A DNA stretch of 64,000 nucleotides from Nostoc sp. 'Peltigera membranacea cyanobiont' N6. GTDB taxonomy: Bacteria; Cyanobacteriota; Cyanobacteriia; Cyanobacteriales; Nostocaceae. Under the pieces are notes generated by a model that made no database searches, had not been told where the DNA came from, and saw only the letters and a program-made list of their open reading frames with translations. The position numbers and the translations under genes are program-made. This document shows positions 34,912-44,703 of this stretch, in pieces. The DNA lies in NCBI RefSeq assembly GCF_002949735.1, contig NZ_CP026681.1:3410001-3474000 (forward strand), read 5' to 3'. Each line of letters begins with the position of its first letter. The stretch's first letter is position 1.

Positions 34912-35799
34912 ATGCAGAAAAATCAAGTTAGAAAAGCTGTGATTCCGGTAGCTGGTTTCGGGACTCGGTTGTTTCCAGCTACCAAAGTTGTGAAAAAAGA
35001 ACTTTTTCCGATTATCGATCGAGATGGTAGGGCAAAACCTGTGATTCTTGCAATTATTGAAGAAGCAATTAGTGCTGGAATTGCAGAAGTGGGGATTGTA
35101 GTGCAGCCGGACGATCGAGAAATATTTGCAGATTTATTGAAAAATCCACCTAAAAAAGAACTTTTACAAAAACTTTCACCACAAAATCAAGAATATAGCC
35201 GATATCTGGAAGATTTAGGTAGCAGAATTACAATTTTATTGCAAGAGGAACAATTAGGTTATGGTCATGCAGTATTTTGTGCTAAAGATTGGGTACAAGA
35301 TGAGCCGTTTTTGTTAATGTTGGGCGACCACATTTATACATCTGATATTGAAAAATCTTGTGCTAGTCAAGTTTTAGATGTTTACGAACAAGTTAATCAA
35401 AGCGTTGTGGGTTTGACTACAATGCCAGCAGAAATTATTCATAAAGCTGGGTGTGCAACAGGAGTTTGGCAAGAGTTAAACTCGATTTTGTCAGTAACGC
35501 AACTATATGAAAAACCGACTGTTGAGTATGCACAAAAGCATTTACATGTAGAGGGAATGGCAGACAATGAGTTTTTAGGCATATTTGGTTTGTATTTACT
35601 CACGCCGAAAATTTTTGACTTTCTAGCAGAACATATCAACCAAAATTTTCGAGAGCGAGGTGAATTTCAGCTAACATCCTGTCTAGAAAAATTGCATCAA
35701 GAAGAGGGAATGACCGGATATGTTGTGAAAGGTAAGTGTTTTGATACAGGATTGCCAGATGCTTATCGTCAGACAATGATTGATTTTAGAAATTTCTAG
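34912..35799 (+). CDS. galU: UTP-glucose-1-phosphate uridylyltransferase (GalU-type)
   Basis: 295 residues. The nucleotidyltransferase signature is VAGFGTRLFPATKVVKKELF, followed by EEAISAGIAEVGIVVQPDD and LMLGDHIY. The last hundred residues have FLGIFGLYLLTPKIFDFL. It would make UDP-glucose from UTP and glucose-1-phosphate for glucolipids, glycans and polysaccharide. Start ATG with GGGGAG upstream. Cyanobacteria also use the unrelated CugP for this step, so this may be a secondary enzyme. Confidence 0.75.
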   Translation: MQKNQVRKAVIPVAGFGTRLFPATKVVKKELFPIIDRDGRAKPVILAIIEEAISAGIAEVGIVVQPDDREIFADLLKNPPKKELLQKLSPQNQEYSRYLEDLGSRITILLQEEQLGYGHAVFCAKDWVQDEPFLLMLGDHIYTSDIEKSCASQVLDVYEQVNQSVVGLTTMPAEIIHKAGCATGVWQELNSILSVTQLYEKPTVEYAQKHLHVEGMADNEFLGIFGLYLLTPKIFDFLAEHINQNFRERGEFQLTSCLEKLHQEEGMTGYVVKGKCFDTGLPDAYRQTMIDFRNF

Positions 35800-35918
35800 A
35801 TTAATCTTGTTTCAAAAAGTATTGGGCGATGAAAAATCGCAACTACACAAGCAAAGTTCACCTCCGTGGACTAAGAGAAATTGAGTTGCTAGTAACTATT
35901 AATTACGAATTACGAATG

Positions 35919-37040
35919 ATGAATTATTTTGCAACGGTTGCTCGTGGATTAGAAACTCTCGCGGCTCAAGAGTTAGAGCAATTGGGAGCCAATTCTGTGG
36001 AACCAGGGTTTTGTGGTGTAGCCTTTGAAGGCGATCGCACTCTCCTTTATCGCGTCAACCTCTGGGCTAGGCTACCGTTCCGAATCTTGGTGAATATCCA
36101 TGATTTTCCATGCCTTGATGCTAAGGATCTCTATCGCGGCATCCAGACTATCGATTGGCAAAACTATGTAACGCCAGACATGACCCTAGCGGTGAATGTC
36201 ACAGGCAAAAACGATCGCCTCAATCACAGCCACTTCACATCGCTCCAAGTCAAAAATGCGATCGTCGATCAGCAGCAAGAAAAGCTGGGTGAGCGTTCAA
36301 ATGTAGAGCTTCATGAACCAGATGTGCGGATTAATGTTCATATTGAACGCGATTTTTGTACCGTCAAACTCGACAGTTCTGGAAATAGTCTGCACCGCCG
36401 AGGCTATCGCCCTGCCGTTGGATCGGCCCCTCTCAAGGAATCTCTGGCTTCAGCCCTCATTCAACTTTCGGGCTGGCAGCCAAATCAGATGTTCTACGAT
36501 CCTCTGTGTGGTTCTGGTACTTTACCTCTGGAAGCTAGCTTAAAAGCACTTAATATAGCGCCAGGTCTATTTCGTGATTGCTTTGGATTTGAAAATTGGC
36601 TCGATTTTGACCTGCCTCTTTTAGAAAAGCTGCTCCAAGAAGCTAAGGACAGTCAATTGGATAACTTGACCGCACCTATTTGGGGAAGCGATCGCGACGA
36701 AAATGTAATTGAGCAAGCGATTAATAATGCTCAAAACTGCGGCGTTGATAACCATATATGGTTTTCTCAAATGGAGTTAGCCGATGTTGTCGCCCCCGCA
36801 GACAGTGGAATTTTATTATGCAATCCACCTTATGGCGAACGGCTGGGGCGAGATAGTGATTTAGGGGCATTTTACAAACTTTTGGGCGATGTCTTGAAAC
36901 AACGCTTCAAGGGCTGGACTGCATTTGTGCTAAGTGGTAACAAGGAACTATCTCAATCCATTGGACTGAAATCATCCCAACGGATGGCGGTGTACAACGG
37001 AACTATACCTTGTCAGTTAATGAAATATGAGTTGTACTAA
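35919..37040 (+). CDS. THUMP-domain class I RNA methyltransferase (RlmL N-domain-like)
   Basis: 373 residues if started at the second of two ATGs (35919; MNYFATVARGLETLAAQELE). Upstream codons in the same frame are unlike the family. The THUMP domain covers about 50-160, and the methyltransferase part has motif I DPLCGSGTLPLEA and motif IV LLCNPPYGERLG. It probably makes m2G in 23S rRNA. The start region is odd: it is built from heptamer units (AATTACG, GAATTACG) with no Shine-Dalgarno. Confidence 0.88.
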   Translation: MNYFATVARGLETLAAQELEQLGANSVEPGFCGVAFEGDRTLLYRVNLWARLPFRILVNIHDFPCLDAKDLYRGIQTIDWQNYVTPDMTLAVNVTGKNDRLNHSHFTSLQVKNAIVDQQQEKLGERSNVELHEPDVRINVHIERDFCTVKLDSSGNSLHRRGYRPAVGSAPLKESLASALIQLSGWQPNQMFYDPLCGSGTLPLEASLKALNIAPGLFRDCFGFENWLDFDLPLLEKLLQEAKDSQLDNLTAPIWGSDRDENVIEQAINNAQNCGVDNHIWFSQMELADVVAPADSGILLCNPPYGERLGRDSDLGAFYKLLGDVLKQRFKGWTAFVLSGNKELSQSIGLKSSQRMAVYNGTIPCQLMKYELY

Positions 37041-37330
37041 GGGTGATTTGTAGTATGGTTTAGCGATCGCTCTCAATTACTTTTACTCACTCAAAATTTA
37101 ATGCCACTGAGGATGTGCGATCTAAATCTCCTGTTGCGTGGCATTGACTATCTCACATATAAATTGGTGATATTTTTAATCCTCTTTAAGAAATTTAACT
37201 TTAGCAAAAAAAAGGTTATAAACCATTCTGGATATGGATTTTAGCAGCTAAGATGACAAACACTTCAAAAAAGTGACAGTATAATCGGTGACTGACAACC
37301 TGCAATTTATTTATCGCTAGAAGGCTATTT

Positions 37331-37597
37331 ATGTCAGACCAATTCACCTTTACCGTTACCAATGAAACTGAACAAGCAATTACAGAGTTGTGGGTATCTG
37401 TGGATGATGAAGAGTGGGCTTCATTTACCTTGAGTGATTCAGGGATTCCATCAGGTGAAACAGTAAGCATTGCTTGGGCTGAATATACGAATGATTCGCC
37501 CTGTGAATGGTACATCTCTGCTGTATTTGAAGATGAATCAGAAACAGAGTCAGCCCTGTTTAACTTCTGTGAAGAACCAGCTTTGACAATCGGATAA
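37331..37597 (+). CDS. Small acidic hypothetical protein
   Basis: 88 residues, strongly acidic. It contains alternating strands (QFTFTVTNETEQAITELWVS and WYISAVFEDESETESALFNF) suggesting a small beta-sandwich. There is no signal peptide. The ATG start is at 37331. I know of no function. A stem (37659-37690) lies about 60 bases after the stop, but its T-run is on the other strand. Confidence 0.6.
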   Translation: MSDQFTFTVTNETEQAITELWVSVDDEEWASFTLSDSGIPSGETVSIAWAEYTNDSPCEWYISAVFEDESETESALFNFCEEPALTIG

Positions 37598-38333
37598 ATT
37601 CCCCACTGCGATCGCGTTTGATACGCGATTACATATCGACTCCAGACATAAAAACAAAAGCCCTAACTAGAAAGCATCTAGCTGGGGCTTGATATTAGAA
37701 TTGACATTTCGCGTTCGCGCAGCGTCTCATAGAGAGCGTCTTGCATTCTGACTCCTGAATTCTTCTTCAACTGCTGAATACAGCAGATGTTCAATATCAG
37801 CTTGAAGCTTACTTTTTCATTTCATCGAAAAATAATATTTTTTTAAACAGAAACATAGTCGTTTTGCCCAAAGTCTGCTGCTTAAAACTGGTGCGATGTC
37901 TCCGATGGACTACGCTACACTAAAAATAAAGTGCGTAGCTTATCGGAGATATCGCTTTACACATAACTTAATTGTTTATTTTGCCGGAGTTACGAGTTTG
38001 ATTTGACAGTTGGTGCTTTTGTATAACCTGTTCAATCTGGCAAGTTACCTCATCTATTCTATGTTTGACCTTATCAAAATCAATATTCACCCAAATATAG
38101 GCTTTGTCAGGTTTTTTCTGAAAGTTATTCATATATTTTTTTGCTTGTCAAGAGAATTTTTTATATCTAAACAATATACCTATCTCAATTTATAAACTAC
38201 TTTCTCTAGACGTATAAGTAGATATGCTTAATGTTTACTTAAGGTTTTATCTGCTAGAAGTTCAATCAATATCTACTGAAAGAGACGCGACATTTCGCGT
38301 CTCTAAGAACCAAAATATAAATTCTAAGTGTTC
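37598..38333. other. Intergenic region with dispersed repeats
   Basis: About 740 bases. It has a hairpin at 37659-37690 with a T-rich tail on the minus strand. The dispersed repeat CGTCTCATAGAGAGCGTC lies at about 37722-37741. A palindrome-like repeat around GCGATGTCTCCGATGG spans 37893-37955. A perfect 10-pair palindrome AGAGACGCGA / TCGCGTCTCT lies at 38281-38304, just past the trxA stop and possibly its terminator. The AT-rich 61-codon frame at 38010 does not look coding. Confidence 0.55.
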
Positions 38334-38651
38334 TTAAATCTTTGTTTGTAGATACTGCACCAACTGTGGTGCTTGCATTACTCCCTCTATTCGTTCCACA
38401 GGCTGACCCTGCTTAAATAGTACTAAGGTTGGGAGAGAGGAAATTTTATATTGACTCGCCAAATCTGTGTATTTTTCTGTGTCAATTTTGACAATGCGCA
38501 AGCGATCTTTAAGTTGGGCATTGACTTGCTCTAAAATTGGCACCATCATTTGACATGGGCCACACCAGTCAGCGTAAAAATCTACTAATACAGGTACATC
38601 AGAAGCAGACAGCATCTCTTCAAAGCTGTCAAATTGTTTTTTAGTTGCCAT
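38334..38651 (-). CDS. trxA: Thioredoxin
   Basis: 105 residues from the ATG at 38649-38651 (MATKKQFDSF). The active site is WCGPC (Cys30, Cys33), followed by VDFYADWCGPCQMM context and the conserved cis-Pro (SSLPTLVLFKQGQ). A general disulfide reductase. A TTG seven codons upstream is less likely as start. Confidence 0.93.
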   Translation of the reverse strand: MATKKQFDSFEEMLSASDVPVLVDFYADWCGPCQMMVPILEQVNAQLKDRLRIVKIDTEKYTDLASQYKISSLPTLVLFKQGQPVERIEGVMQAPQLVQYLQTKI

Positions 38652-38902
38652 GTGATACACACCGATTTTCAATTGTTTGTTTCAATAGTAATTCTTAGAA
38701 AATAAAATCGGTATAGGTTCAGAGGTTTTTATTGTAAAACGATTAGATTAACCAATATAGACTTATTATTTCACCCAAAATATTAAATAATTATAATAAA
38801 ATTCACATATCATTGATATTTAATTATCCAGACAATATTCAGATGTTGCCTAAATCACCATAAGATAATTAGCGCGGTATTTCTAAGATTGAGGAACATT
38901 AA

Positions 38903-39649
38903 ATGACACTATTAGAAGGTAAAGTTGCTATTATCACAGGTGCTTCACGAGGAATTGGCCGAGCGATCGCAATTGAATTGGCCTCAAAAGGAGCGATCGC
39001 AGTTGTTAATTATGCTAGTTCGAGTGCAGCTGCCGAGGCTGTTGTTACAGAAATTACAGAAGCGGGAGGGGAAGCGATCGCTATTCAAGCAGATGTTTCT
39101 AAAAGCGATCGAGTAGACGCACTAGTTAACGCCGTCATGGAAAAGTTTAAGCGTGTGGATATCTTAGTCAACAACGCAGGAATTACCCGCGATACACTGC
39201 TTTTGCGTTTAAAGCCAGAAGATTGGCAAGCTGTGATAGACCTTAACTTAACTGGTGTTTTTTTATGTACACGTGCCGTCAGTAAAATTATGCTCAAACA
39301 GCGATCGGGTCGAATTATTAACATTACCTCGGTTGCTGGGCAAATGGGCAACCCAGGTCAGTCCAACTACAGCGCCGCCAAAGCCGGTGTAATTGGCTTC
39401 ACCAAAAGCGTTGCCAAAGAACTGGCTACTCGCGGCATCACCGTTAACGCCGTCGCCCCTGGATTCATCGCCACCGACATGACCAGCGGTCTCAACAACC
39501 CCGAAGATATTCTGAAATACATCCCCCTCGGTCGTTTCGGTCAGCCTGAAGAAGTTGCTGGGATGGTGCGCTTTCTCGCCGCCGATCCCGCCGCTAACTA
39601 CATCACCGGACAGGTTTTTAATGTCGATGGTGGCATGGTAATGGCCTAA
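38903..39649 (+). CDS. fabG: 3-oxoacyl-ACP reductase
   Basis: 248 residues, SDR fold. The cofactor loop is GASRGIG (13-19); the NNAG motif is at 90-93; the catalytic residues are Ser143, Tyr156 and Lys160. The C-terminus GQVFNVDGGMVMA is typical FabG. It reduces 3-oxoacyl-ACP with NADPH in fatty acid synthesis. Good Shine-Dalgarno (GAGG). Two HIP1 sites (GCGATCGC) sit within the first 30 codons. Confidence 0.93.
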   Translation: MTLLEGKVAIITGASRGIGRAIAIELASKGAIAVVNYASSSAAAEAVVTEITEAGGEAIAIQADVSKSDRVDALVNAVMEKFKRVDILVNNAGITRDTLLLRLKPEDWQAVIDLNLTGVFLCTRAVSKIMLKQRSGRIINITSVAGQMGNPGQSNYSAAKAGVIGFTKSVAKELATRGITVNAVAPGFIATDMTSGLNNPEDILKYIPLGRFGQPEEVAGMVRFLAADPAANYITGQVFNVDGGMVMA

Positions 39650-40129
39650 GTTAAGTAGGTTAGGGCAGGGAGCAGGGGGAAAAAGGGTTTGAGCCTTATT
39701 TACTTTTCTTAACACAGTTTGGTTTTATTGTGCCAACTTACTTACTGCTGAGTTAATAGTCATCAAAGGATGCAGGGGATTCGACCCCGGATTGAAGCTA
39801 CTGTTGCGTTTGCTTACCGCTTTCTTACGAGAGTTCAGTGGGGGTCTTAAACCCTTGCTATCTCTGCCTCCTGCCTTATAAGTCAATACAGTTCAGTTAA
39901 GCATTTCTTCCTTCTCTTTCTTTGCGTCCTTTGCGCCCTTTGCGGTTCGTTAAAAAATTGACTTTGACCAAGAGTTTTAGCCTTAACTGAACAGTATTGC
40001 CTTATCAGTCAGTTATGTATCGAACAGCTTGAATTTTTGGTTGACTGAATCAAACAATTTTGGATTTTGCTTTCATACAGAGAATCAAGCATAGTAGGGC
40101 TAGCATTGTAATGCCTACCCTACAAGCAA
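39650..40129. other. Intergenic region with a MITE-like element
   Basis: About 480 bases between convergent genes. It contains the element at 39884-39999. The GGGGATTCGACCCC palindrome at about 39777 looks tRNA-T-arm-like but is not part of a foldable tRNA. Confidence 0.55.
39884..39999. mobile_element. 116-base MITE-like element, CAATACTGTTCAGTTAAG ends
   Basis: The left end CAATACAGTTCAGTTAAG (39884-39901) is the reverse complement of 39982-39999 with one mismatch. The core carries the inverted GCAAAGGACGCAAAG repeat. Solo ends of the same family lie at about 26604-26621 and 48430-48448. Confidence 0.7.
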
Positions 40130-41212
40130 CTAAGGCTGTTGGCGTATCCTTTGCCAGACAGTAAAACCCAAAAGCAGGATAATACTACTAGCAGTAGTCA
40201 CCATCACAGCCAAACTCATACCTTGTATTCTCATTGCCAGCAAGTTGAAAACTAAGGTAATCGACCAAAGCGTAAACGCAGCATGGCGCTGGGAGAGTCC
40301 CCAAGCAAGTAAACGGTGGTGCAAATGGTCTTTGCCAGGAGTACTGAGAGGGTTATTTCCTGCTAGTAACCGCCGCACAAATACCTGAGTGGTGTCTAGC
40401 ACTGGCAATAATAGAAATAAAACTGTGGGAATTAGTGCATAAACTGTGTTTTGTTGGAGTTTACCTAAAATACTAGTTGCTGCCAGTACATAGCCAAAAA
40501 AGTACGCTCCGGCATCACCCATAATAATTCGTGATGGATGGAAGTTATGGCGCAAAAAGCCTAATGCAGCACCTCCCAAGGCTGCGAGTACCAAAATTGC
40601 CGCCGCACGATTGTTAAATTGGGCTGCAACGCCCAACAAACTCATGGCGGTAATAAAGCTAATTCCTCCTGCCAAGCCATCCATACCATCCATCAAGTTG
40701 ATGGCGTTGGTAATCCCTACTACCCACAGTACTGTTAGCAACATGGACAGAAGCGAGTCGATGGGAGTGCCAAACAGGACTTTGACGCTGATGCCATTAG
40801 CTACTAATAACAGTGCCGTGACAATTTGCGCCCACAATCGAACAGAGGGCGGTAAGCCGAACTGATCGTCGATAAAGCCCACAAGGACTAATATCGAACC
40901 CCCCAACAGAATAGTGAGCACCTGAGCCAATACGTTTTGGAGTTCGATCGGTCGTAAAAGGCTAGCTAATACCAGCGCGGCAATTACACCCGCGTAGATA
41001 GCCAGCCCCCCTGCATTGGGTAAAGGTTCTCGGTTGAGTCGTCGGGCGTTGGGTTGGTCAGCCCAGCCTACCCGCAAGGCGAATTTGCGGATTGTCGGAA
41101 TTAAACGCCAGGTTACAACCCAAGCTAAGAGAAACGTAAATACTACCGCCAACCAGCCGGTGCCGCTAGGGTCGGCAATACCAAGGGACTTAAGGGAGTT
41201 GTCTAGATTCAT
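40130..41212 (-). CDS. Polyprenyl-phosphate sugar-1-phosphate transferase (WecA/TagO type)
   Basis: 360 residues from the ATG at 41210-41212; a TTG would add four. About ten or eleven membrane segments. Motifs: WADQPNARRLNREPLPNAGG, NAINLMDGMDGLAGG (acidic catalytic motif), GDAGAYFFGY and the cytoplasmic HHRLLAWGLS loop. This family transfers a HexNAc-1-phosphate from the UDP-sugar to undecaprenyl phosphate to begin O-antigen or wall glycan synthesis. The exact sugar is unknown. Confidence 0.88.
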   Translation of the reverse strand: MNLDNSLKSLGIADPSGTGWLAVVFTFLLAWVVTWRLIPTIRKFALRVGWADQPNARRLNREPLPNAGGLAIYAGVIAALVLASLLRPIELQNVLAQVLTILLGGSILVLVGFIDDQFGLPPSVRLWAQIVTALLLVANGISVKVLFGTPIDSLLSMLLTVLWVVGITNAINLMDGMDGLAGGISFITAMSLLGVAAQFNNRAAAILVLAALGGAALGFLRHNFHPSRIIMGDAGAYFFGYVLAATSILGKLQQNTVYALIPTVLFLLLPVLDTTQVFVRRLLAGNNPLSTPGKDHLHHRLLAWGLSQRHAAFTLWSITLVFNLLAMRIQGMSLAVMVTTASSIILLLGFTVWQRIRQQP

Positions 41213-41311
41213 CTCCCAATTCAAGCATTACTGCCAGTATCTAATATGAGCATCACCTGTATATTAATCAATTTTTTTTATTTCCATTTGTAACTTGAGC
41301 CGCTTGAGAGA

Positions 41312-41338
41312 TTAGCACTCTTGCTCTGTGAGTGCTAA
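41312..41338. promoter_or_regulatory. CIRCE operator (HrcA site)
   Basis: TTAGCACTC - 9 bases - GAGTGCTAA, a perfect consensus, 32 bases before the groL start. The heat-shock repressor HrcA binds here. Confidence 0.96.
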
Positions 41339-41370
41339 ATTGTCTAATGGAAGCGCTGGAGAAATAAAAC

Positions 41371-43053
41371 ATGGCGAAAATTATTGCATTTAATGAGGAA
41401 TCGCGGCGAGCTCTCGAAAGGGGTGTTAACGCCCTTGCTGATGCCGTAAAAATCACCTTGGGGCCTAAAGGTCGTAATGTGCTTTTAGAGAAAAAATTTG
41501 GCGCACCTCAAATTGTCAATGATGGTATCACTGTTGCCAAGGAAATTGAATTAGAAGATCCTTTAGAAAATACTGGTGCAAGACTCATCCAGGAAGTAGC
41601 CTCAAAAACTAAAGATGTGGCTGGGGATGGTACAACCACCGCTACCGTTTTGGCACAAGCCTTGATTCGAGAAGGTTTGAAGAACGTCGCGGCGGGTAGT
41701 AACCCAGTTAGCTTGAGACGCGGGATCGACAAAACTATTGAGGCACTGGTAAAAGAAATTGCCAGGGTAGCCAAGCCAGTAGAAGGAAGTGCGATCGCTC
41801 AAGTTGCCACTGTCTCTGCTGGTAACGATGAAGAAGTTGGCCAAATGTTAGCCCAAGCAATGGAAAAAGTCACCAAAGATGGTGTCATTACCGTTGAAGA
41901 ATCTAAATCTCTCACAACTGAACTAGAAGTAGTTGAAGGGATGCAGATTGACAGGGGTTACATTTCTCCCTACTTCGTCACCAACAACGAGCGGCAAATC
42001 GTGGAATTTGAAAACGCCCGAATCTTGGTGACAGATAAAAAAATCAGCAGCATTCAAGATTTAGTGCCAATCTTGGAAAAAGTCGCCCGTTCTGGTCAGC
42101 CCTTGCTCATTATCGCTGAAGATGTCGAAGGTGATGCCTTGGCAACTTTGGTAGTGAACAAAGCGCGGGGTGTACTAGCCGTTGCTGCTATTAAAGCACC
42201 TGGATTTGGCGATCGCCGCAAAGCTTTGTTAGAAGATATTGCGATTCTCACCGATGGACAGTTGATTTCGGAAGAAATCGGCTTAAGCTTGGATACCGCT
42301 GCTTTAGAAGCGCTGGGAACTGCCCGCAAAATCACCATTGACAAAGAAAGCACCACCATTGTCGCTGGCAGTGTCACCAAGCCAGAGGTACAAAAGCGAA
42401 TTGCTCAAATTCGCAAACAGCTGGAAGAAACCGATTCTGAATACGACCAAGAAAAACTCCAAGAACGCATCGCCAAGCTTGCTGGCGGCGTGGCAGTGAT
42501 TAAAGTCGGTGCAGCAACCGAAACCGAACTCAAAGACCGCAAACTGCGGATTGAAGACGCGCTGAACGCTACTAAAGCTGCGGTGGAAGAAGGTATTGTT
42601 CCTGGTGGTGGGACGACTTTAATTCACTTAGCCAAGGCGGTAGAAGCGATTAAAAACAGCCTAGAAAATGAAGAAGAAAAAATTGGGGCTGATATAGTCG
42701 GACGAGCGCTAGAAGCTCCCTTGCGTCAAATAGCAGATAACGCCGGTGCTGAAGGTTCTGTGATCGTCTCTAAAGTCCGAGAAAGTGAGTTCAACATTGG
42801 CTACAACGCTGCAACCGGCGAATTTGAAGACTTGATCGCGGCTGGTATTATCGACCCTGCCAAAGTTGTGCGTTCAGCTTTGCAAAACGCTGGTTCCATT
42901 GCTGGTTTGGTCTTAACTACCGAAGCGATCGTTGTTGAAAAACCAGAGAAGAAATCTGCTGCTGCTGCCCCTGACATGGGCGGTATGGGCGGCATGGGCG
43001 GTATGGGCGGCATGGGTGGTATGGGCGGCATGGGTGGCATGGGCATGTTCTAA
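41371..43053 (+). CDS. groL: 60 kDa chaperonin GroEL, monocistronic
   Basis: 560 residues. GroEL motifs seen: VTLGPKGRNVLLEKKFGAP, AGDGTTTATVLAQALI and GIVPGGGTTLIHLA. The C-terminus is a long (GGM)n tail encoded by a 9-base repeat, ending GMF. There is no groES before it; the upstream neighbour is on the other strand. It therefore looks like the second, groES-less Cpn60 of cyanobacteria. CIRCE upstream implies heat regulation, and a strong terminator follows. Confidence 0.96.
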   Translation: MAKIIAFNEESRRALERGVNALADAVKITLGPKGRNVLLEKKFGAPQIVNDGITVAKEIELEDPLENTGARLIQEVASKTKDVAGDGTTTATVLAQALIREGLKNVAAGSNPVSLRRGIDKTIEALVKEIARVAKPVEGSAIAQVATVSAGNDEEVGQMLAQAMEKVTKDGVITVEESKSLTTELEVVEGMQIDRGYISPYFVTNNERQIVEFENARILVTDKKISSIQDLVPILEKVARSGQPLLIIAEDVEGDALATLVVNKARGVLAVAAIKAPGFGDRRKALLEDIAILTDGQLISEEIGLSLDTAALEALGTARKITIDKESTTIVAGSVTKPEVQKRIAQIRKQLEETDSEYDQEKLQERIAKLAGGVAVIKVGAATETELKDRKLRIEDALNATKAAVEEGIVPGGGTTLIHLAKAVEAIKNSLENEEEKIGADIVGRALEAPLRQIADNAGAEGSVIVSKVRESEFNIGYNAATGEFEDLIAAGIIDPAKVVRSALQNAGSIAGLVLTTEAIVVEKPEKKSAAAAPDMGGMGGMGGMGGMGGMGGMGGMGMF

Positions 43054-43082
43054 CTTCTGCTCACCCAGATAAATATTTTTTC

Positions 43083-43116
43083 AACAGTTTGTCTTGTCAA
43101 GACAAACTGTTTTTTT
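43083..43116 (+). terminator. groL terminator
   Basis: A near-perfect stem ACAGTTTGTCTTG / CAAGACAAACTGT followed by seven T. Confidence 0.9.
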
Positions 43117-43496
43117 ATAGCATTGCTGATTCAGAGCCGATATGTTATCTCTATTGCTGGGAAGTAGCTGGGCATAAATAGAAATAATCATCATGGTTAT
43201 CAGTAATTAGTCGTGAATACAACTAACCACTAAAAAATGCTGATTCCTAAATTCCCCAACCTAAATAACTGCGTAATCTAAAAATCACAGTCTTTGTATT
43301 TGTATTAATTTTTGTAATATTAATAGCAAAAGCTGAAAGAAATCAAAGTGCCTCATAAGTGCCGAGTAGGAAATCTTATTTCTTTACGAAGCACTGAGAA
43401 AAGAGTAACTTGTCCAATACCCAATACCCAATACCCAATACCCAATGCCCAATTCCCAATTCCCAATTCTCAATTCCCAATGTTAGGTAATATTGC
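43117..43496. other. Intergenic region between groL and corA
   Basis: About 380 bases, AT-rich. The last 80 are occupied by the STRR array at 43413-43481. I see no gene and no clear corA promoter. Confidence 0.55.
43413..43481. repeat. Heptamer array CCCAATA / CCCAATT, about nine units
   Basis: Tandem CCCAATA, then CCCAATG and CCCAATT units, ending 15 bases before the corA start codon. Confidence 0.9.
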
Positions 43497-44639
43497 ATGG
43501 TACGAAAATTGCGTCGTCTTCCCAAAATAGTAACCAAGCTATATGAAGATGAGTTCCATCACCGACCAGGGACTATACCTGGAACCATTTTTATTGATGA
43601 AGACGCTCCACCACCGATAATTTTTTTGATTGACTATAACCAAACCAATTTCATCCGCGAACAAATAGCAACCCCAGAGGAGTGTGTTCCATATCTGGAG
43701 ATGGAATCCGTTTCTTGGGTAGACGTACAAGGTTTAGGCAGTCAAGATATATTACAACGATTGGGTAAAGTTTTTGAGTTACATCCTCTAGTTTTAGAAG
43801 ATATAGTTAATGTGCCAGAGCGCCCCAAAACAGAGGATTATGAAGACCAATTGCTATTCATTGCTCGGATGGTAGTACCAAAGGAAAGAGAATGTGGTTT
43901 TTACAGCGAGCAAGTGAGTTTGATATTAAGTAAAAATTATTTGCTAACAGTACAAGAAGAACCAGAACATGATTGTTTTGAAGGAGTGCGATCGCGAATT
44001 GAAAAAAGCAAAGGGATCATTCGCAAACAAGGAGCCGATTATTTAGCTTACGCTGTGTTAGATGCAATTATTGATGGCTTTTTCCCAGTGCTAGAGCTTT
44101 ATGGGGAGCGAATCGAAGAGTTAGAAGAGGAGGTCATAGTCAGACCTACTCCGCAAACACTACAAAATATTTATCAAATTAGGCGAGAACTACTGCAACT
44201 ACGTCGTGCTATCTGGCCGCAGCGAGATGCAATTAATTCTTTGATTCGAGATGGTAGCGAACTGATTGGCGAAGAAGTGCGAATCTACTTGCGAGATTGT
44301 TATGACCATACAGTGCAAGTAATGGATATGGTGGAAACTTATCGAGAACTAGCATCTGGATTAATGGATGTGTACCTCTCGGCAGTGAGTAATAAAATGA
44401 ATGAAATCATGAAGGTACTAACGATAGTTTCAACAATTTTTATTCCACTGACTTTTATTGCCGGAATATATGGTATGAATTTCAATACCGAAAAATCGCC
44501 ATATAATATGCCTGAGTTGAATTGGTATTGGGGCTATCCACTTTGTTGGGCAGTAATGGCTGCGATCGCACTTAGTCTGCTATTCTTTTTTTGGCAACGG
44601 GGTTGGCTGCAAAATTCTGTAACAATTAAGCGTAATTAA
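43497..44639 (+). CDS. corA: CorA-family magnesium/cobalt transporter
   Basis: 380 residues. A long cytoplasmic N-terminal domain is followed by two membrane helices near the C-terminus. The diagnostic YGMNF (GMN) loop follows the first helix (STIFIPLTFIAGIYGMNF), and the protein ends with a basic tail. It forms a pentameric Mg2+ channel. The ATG start is at 43497. The ribosome-binding region is mostly STRR array; GGTAAT is the only purine run close by. Confidence 0.92.
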   Translation: MVRKLRRLPKIVTKLYEDEFHHRPGTIPGTIFIDEDAPPPIIFLIDYNQTNFIREQIATPEECVPYLEMESVSWVDVQGLGSQDILQRLGKVFELHPLVLEDIVNVPERPKTEDYEDQLLFIARMVVPKERECGFYSEQVSLILSKNYLLTVQEEPEHDCFEGVRSRIEKSKGIIRKQGADYLAYAVLDAIIDGFFPVLELYGERIEELEEEVIVRPTPQTLQNIYQIRRELLQLRRAIWPQRDAINSLIRDGSELIGEEVRIYLRDCYDHTVQVMDMVETYRELASGLMDVYLSAVSNKMNEIMKVLTIVSTIFIPLTFIAGIYGMNFNTEKSPYNMPELNWYWGYPLCWAVMAAIALSLLFFFWQRGWLQNSVTIKRN

Positions 44640-44703
44640 TAATTGCAGATGGGCGACGAATCGAATATACATTCATTAGTACTGGGAGTTAATATTATAA
44701 TTT

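Noticed and set aside
38010..38195. 61-codon plus-strand reading frame
   Set aside because: AT-rich low-complexity residues, no Shine-Dalgarno, and no sign of constraint.
39770..39800. tRNA T-arm-like GGGGATTCGACCCC sequence
   Set aside because: The surrounding bases do not fold into acceptor, D and anticodon arms, and a T-loop TTCGACC leaves a non-complementary stem.
40611..40865. Plus-strand frame opposite the sugar-phosphate transferase
   Set aside because: Shadow of a well-supported gene, with no independent start signal or motif.
42961..43050. Possible repeat invasion in the groL tail
   Set aside because: The (GGM)n tail is a normal feature of GroEL, so the 9-base repeat needs no special explanation.
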